From Candidatus Subteraquimicrobium carltonvillense (GTDB taxonomy: Bacteria; Actinomycetota; Aquicultoria; Subteraquimicrobiales; Subteraquimicrobiaceae), in the NCBI GenBank assembly GCA_002339355.1, contig DDKQ01000057.1:1113-10179 (forward strand): a stretch of 9,067 nt of DNA. The letters are read 5' to 3'. Positions 7,354 through 9,067 of the stretch are shown in pieces. The stretch's first letter is position 1, and every line of letters starts with the position of its first letter. A model generated the notes under the pieces. It had not been told where the DNA came from. It did no database searches and saw only the letters and a program-made list of their open reading frames with translations. The position numbers and the translations under genes are program-made.

Positions 7354-7360
7354 TATTAAT

Positions 7361-7385
7361 AGTTTAGACCACGAAGGTCTAAATT
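7361..7385 (+). promoter_or_regulatory. 5' hairpin that competes with the terminator stem
   Basis: TTTAGACC (7363-7370) pairs perfectly with GGTCTAAA (7376-7383) around an ACGAA loop, and a G-U and an A-U pair can extend the stem to ten. Its bases 7368-7376 are the same ones that form the left arm of the following terminator, so the two structures exclude each other. That is the layout of an antiterminator or anchor hairpin. Confidence 0.5.
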
Positions 7386-7423
7386 CGGCTCGAAAGCCGA
7401 GCAACTTCGTGGTTTTTGTTTTT
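7366..7423 (+). terminator. intrinsic terminator or attenuator after cooT
   Basis: ACCACGAAG (7368-7376) pairs perfectly with CTTCGTGGT (7405-7413), enclosing an inner hairpin TCGGCT-CGAA-AGCCGA (7385-7400), and is followed by the T-rich tract TTTTTGTTTTT (7413-7423). It ends the trxB-cooT transcript, or acts as an attenuator for the 84-aa protein and cbiM downstream, or both. The branched form and the overlap with a 5' hairpin favour a regulated role, but a plain terminator is not excluded. Confidence 0.75.
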
Positions 7424-7477
7424 AGAGAGAATTTGTATTTGAGGCTATCCAGGAAATTTCAAGGAGGTGAATCTACT

Positions 7478-7732
7478 GTGTGCATTGGGGGAGTTAACTT
7501 GCCGCAGTTTAAGCTCTCCATTCATCAGACCATTGAGCTCGGTAAACTCTACGAGAAGCACACCAAGCAATGGCGAAACATAGCCAAAAACGCGGATTTA
7601 AAGAGCTTAACTAGTGAACTTTCCACCGCGGGGAGTAAAATTTCCGAATCGATTTCTTCCCTCCAAAAAGTCTTAGAAGAGCTAAACCGCCTTTCTTCAG
7701 AAGGAGAATCCGTAACCATAACCAAAATATAA
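7478..7732 (+). CDS. 84-aa hypothetical protein between cooT and cbiM
   Basis: I do not recognise this protein. It starts with GTG at 7478, preceded by the near-consensus Shine-Dalgarno AAGGAGGTGA; the same frame is open upstream to 7409, but that start would lie inside the terminator stem. The sequence begins MCIGGVNLPQFKLS, so cysteine is at position 2 as in CooT. Residues about 15-72 look helical, with heptad-like hydrophobic spacing in 52-72 (ISESISSLQKVLEELNRL) that suggests a short coiled coil and oligomer. There are no membrane segments and no other cysteine. Position between a nickel chaperone and a nickel/cobalt transporter hints at a metal-related role, but that is inference. The strong ribosome site supports that it is a real gene. 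Confidence 0.7.
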   Translation: MCIGGVNLPQFKLSIHQTIELGKLYEKHTKQWRNIAKNADLKSLTSELSTAGSKISESISSLQKVLEELNRLSSEGESVTITKI

Positions 7733-7763
7733 GGGAAAAATTCGACACTAATGGATGGCACTA

Positions 7764-7817
7764 GCCTCCTAAAGAACCTCAAGGTTCGTTTCAAATGCTT
7801 AAAAGTTGAAAGGAGGC
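7764..7817 (+). promoter_or_regulatory. three-way-junction leader burying the cbiM ribosome site
   Basis: GCCTCCT (7764-7770) is perfectly complementary to AGGAGGC (7811-7817), the Shine-Dalgarno sequence of cbiM. Inside this closing stem are two further hairpins: GAACC-TCAA-GGTTC (7774-7787), and TTCAA (7790-7794) pairing with TTGAA (7806-7810), extended by CT/AG around a TAAA loop with an ATG bulge. Junction linkers are short (AAA, GT, none). The form is that of a translational switch in its off state. It was found by eye; no known riboswitch class is recognised. Confidence 0.55.
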
Positions 7818-7824
7818 AATATTG

Positions 7825-8460
7825 ATGCATATACCAGATGGATTTTTAGGCGCAAAGACTTGGGTTTCAACGGCGGTAGTTTCCACAGGAGCTTTGGGAT
7901 ACGCAGTCAAGAGGGCAAATGAGAAACTGGGCGAAAAACAAGTCCCACTTATGGGCGTTGCGGCTGCATTCATCTTCGCTGCTCAGATGTTAAATTTTCC
8001 TGTAGTCGGTGGAACATCGGGTCACTTCCTGGGAGCGGTCTTTGCTGCGATATTACTTGGTCCATGGATGTCCTGTTTAACAATGGCCATGGTCCTGGTG
8101 GCACAATGTCTCATATTTCAAGATGGTGGTCTCACCGCTTTAGGAGCTAATATCTTCAACATGGGCATAATCGGAGGAATCCTGGGCTACTACATCTACT
8201 TTGGATTAAAGTACCTCATTAAGGGAGAAGTGGGTACATTTACAGCCACCTTTGTGGCAGCTTGGGCATCGGTGGTTCTGGCTTCGGCTGCCTGTGCCAT
8301 AGAACTGGCCATCTCCGGCACCTCTCCCCTGTACGTGGCCCTTCCAGCTATGGTCTCCATACACGCTTTAATCGGTATAGGTGAGGGACTTATCACCACC
8401 GTAGCCATAGCCCTCGTACACAAAACGAGACCGGATCTTTTGGCCTTGGAGAAGGTGTGA
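7825..8460 (+). CDS. cbiM: CbiM/NikM nickel-cobalt ECF transporter subunit
   Basis: A 211-aa integral membrane protein, the metal-selective S component of an energy-coupling-factor ABC transporter for Ni(II) or Co(II). It starts MHIPDGFL, and in this family the N-terminal Met1-His2 together with His67 builds the metal site; His67 is present here in GGTSGHFLG (62-70). Other family motifs are FQDGG (98-102) and GANIFNMG (107-114). About six hydrophobic stretches follow along the chain. The ATG at 7825 is used rather than the TTG at 7822, because the metal site needs Met1-His2; GGAGG lies eight bases upstream and is sequestered in the leader structure. The TGA is four bases before the PDGLE gene start. 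Nickel is favoured over cobalt by the cooT neighbour and by the PDGLE partner; no cobalamin genes are visible. Confidence 0.93.
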   Translation: MHIPDGFLGAKTWVSTAVVSTGALGYAVKRANEKLGEKQVPLMGVAAAFIFAAQMLNFPVVGGTSGHFLGAVFAAILLGPWMSCLTMAMVLVAQCLIFQDGGLTALGANIFNMGIIGGILGYYIYFGLKYLIKGEVGTFTATFVAAWASVVLASAACAIELAISGTSPLYVALPAMVSIHALIGIGEGLITTVAIALVHKTRPDLLALEKV

Positions 8461-8464
8461 GGTG

Positions 8465-8764
8465 ATGAAAGCGAAAAGGGTTATACTTTTTGGCTTACTT
8501 GTCTCATTAATTCTGGCCATCTTTATCTCGCCGTTTGCCTCTTCCTGGCCAGATGGGCTGGAAAAAGTGGCTGAAAAATATGGTTTCTTGGAAAAGGGAG
8601 AGGGGCATGAAGTCTTTCATGCTCCCATTCCCGATTACGCCATGCCAGGCATAAAAGTGGAGCCGGTAGCCACCGCCCTCGCTGGATTGGTGGGAACATT
8701 GATTGTTTTTGTGATCGCATACGGAGTGGGAATCGTCATAAAAAGAAAGGCTGAGCCCAAGTAA
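8465..8764 (+). CDS. PDGLE-domain protein, NikN-like ECF partner
   Basis: A 99-aa membrane protein with two transmembrane segments (about 6-25 and 66-92) and an extracytoplasmic loop. The loop begins with the PDGLE motif (29-33) and continues EKVAEKYGFLEKGEGHEVFHAPIPDY, carrying His48 and His52. This is the PDGLE family that accompanies CbiM/NikM in nickel ECF transporters (NikN or the C-terminal part of NikMN) and is distinct from CbiN of cobalt systems. It helps the S component load metal. The ATG at 8465 is chosen over the GTG at 8462, with GAAGGTG seven bases upstream inside the end of cbiM. The T component (CbiQ/NikQ) and ATPase (CbiO/NikO) are not in the window and may follow beyond the right edge. 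Confidence 0.88.
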   Translation: MKAKRVILFGLLVSLILAIFISPFASSWPDGLEKVAEKYGFLEKGEGHEVFHAPIPDYAMPGIKVEPVATALAGLVGTLIVFVIAYGVGIVIKRKAEPK

Positions 8765-8821
8765 GCCTAAAGAGGCTAAGTAAACCGTCAAAAGTTTTGT
8801 TCAGTAGAGAACTGCTCTTAG

Positions 8822-8987
8822 AAAATTCTAAATCCAAAGCACCAAATTCTAAACAATATTAAATGACCAAACATGTCCTGAGCAAAGTCGAAGGAATCCA
8901 AAGGTTCAAAACAAAATAAAATAAGGTTTAGGGTTTCCAAAAATTTGGATTTTGAATTTGTTTAGGATTTAGGATTTCGAATTTAGT
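8822..8987 (+). repeat. imperfect palindromic repeat element
   Basis: This AT-rich, gene-free stretch folds back on itself. AAATTCTAAATCC (8823-8835) and AAATTCTAAACAA (8844-8856) on the left correspond, in inverse orientation, to GGATTTCGAATTT (8972-8984) and TTGTTTAGGATTT (8958-8970) on the right; AATCCAAA (8895-8902) pairs with TTTGGATT (8944-8951). It also contains direct TTTAGGATTTAGGATTT repeats. No open reading frame or transposase is seen. It looks like a non-autonomous dispersed element of about 165 bp; target-site duplications were not identified. Confidence 0.6.
8876..8895 (+). repeat. REP-like core TCCTGAGC...GAAGGA
   Basis: A 20-base motif with TCCT and AGGA ends and a GAGCAAAGTCGA centre. 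It resembles the short TCCTTCGACTTCGCTCAGGA-type repeat scattered in intergenic regions of many environmental bacteria; that resemblance is from memory. It lies in the middle of the larger palindromic element. Confidence 0.5.
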
Positions 8988-9030
8988 ATTTAGGTGTACT
9001 AATCGCAGACATTGTAACACTCCAGTCAGG

Positions 9031-9036
9031 TATAAT
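9031..9036 (+). promoter_or_regulatory. possible -10 box near the right edge
   Basis: A perfect TATAAT with a partial -35 match CAGACA (9006-9011) at the long spacing of 19 bases. It would drive a gene beyond the window, perhaps the rest of the transporter. Weak evidence. Confidence 0.3.
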
Positions 9037-9067
9037 TTGTCAAAGAACACAAACCAATACCTAGAAA

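Larger units (their letters stand above)
8765..9067. other. gene-free right end of the window
   Basis: No coding region is supported here. It holds a short hairpin right after the PDGLE stop codon (GCCT-AAAG-AGGC, 8765-8776, without a U-tract), the palindromic repeat element with its REP-like core, and a TATAAT box at 9031-9036. Confidence 0.7.

Noticed and set aside
7409..7477. Longer N-terminus for the 84-aa protein
   Set aside because: The start would fall within the terminator stem and U-tract, with the strong Shine-Dalgarno AAGGAGGTGA then inside the gene.
7316..7824. Known NiCo or cobalamin riboswitch before cbiM
   Set aside because: No four-way junction of NiCo type and no cobalamin box were found by eye; the visible structures are a terminator with a competing hairpin and a three-way junction.
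8765..9067. CRISPR array or insertion sequence in the gene-free right end
   Set aside because: The repeats are degenerate and inverted rather than evenly spaced direct repeats, and there is no transposase frame.

Overview
This window looks like a chromosomal segment from an anaerobic, possibly thermophilic or subsurface bacterium of moderate GC content. Several features point this way. A signal-peptide protein with a GH57-like domain and a C-terminal anchor (resembling actinobacterial DUF6049 proteins) lies upstream of trxB-trxA, an order that recalls Actinobacteria. DUF3842 and CooT-family genes are typical of anaerobes that use nickel enzymes. A deep-branching actinobacterial or related lineage is my inference; no rRNA gene or other phylogenetic marker is present to settle it.

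Layout. The minus strand (1-2632) carries lon followed by the start of a YfcE-type metallophosphoesterase, which overlaps lon by four bases (GTGA) and runs off the left edge. A 172-bp divergent intergenic region (2633-2804) holds a good lon promoter with two adjacent palindromes. Everything to the right is on the plus strand: a 673-aa exported, membrane-anchored GH57/DUF6049-like protein, an abutting 119-aa single-pass TadE-like protein, a 158-bp gap with small repeats, then trxB, trxA, a DUF3842 gene and cooT closely packed. A strong hairpin with a U-tract (7366-7423) separates these from an 84-aa orphan protein, cbiM, and a PDGLE-domain partner (NikN-like). The last 303 bases have no gene and hold an imperfect palindromic repeat element with a REP-like core.

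How the genes work together. TrxB and TrxA form a complete NADPH-dependent thioredoxin pair. DUF3842, CooT, the 84-aa protein, CbiM and the PDGLE protein look like a nickel (or cobalt) uptake and delivery cluster: CbiM has the Met1-His2 and His67 metal-site residues, and CooT has the Cys2 nickel ligand. The most interesting signals are two RNA structures inside this cluster. One is a terminator overlapping a mutually exclusive 5' hairpin, preceded by a TATAAT box. The other is a compact three-way junction whose closing stem buries the complete Shine-Dalgarno sequence of cbiM. Together they suggest RNA-level control of metal uptake that I do not match to the known NiCo or cobalamin riboswitches. 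Structures were read by eye, with no energy calculation or covariation test.
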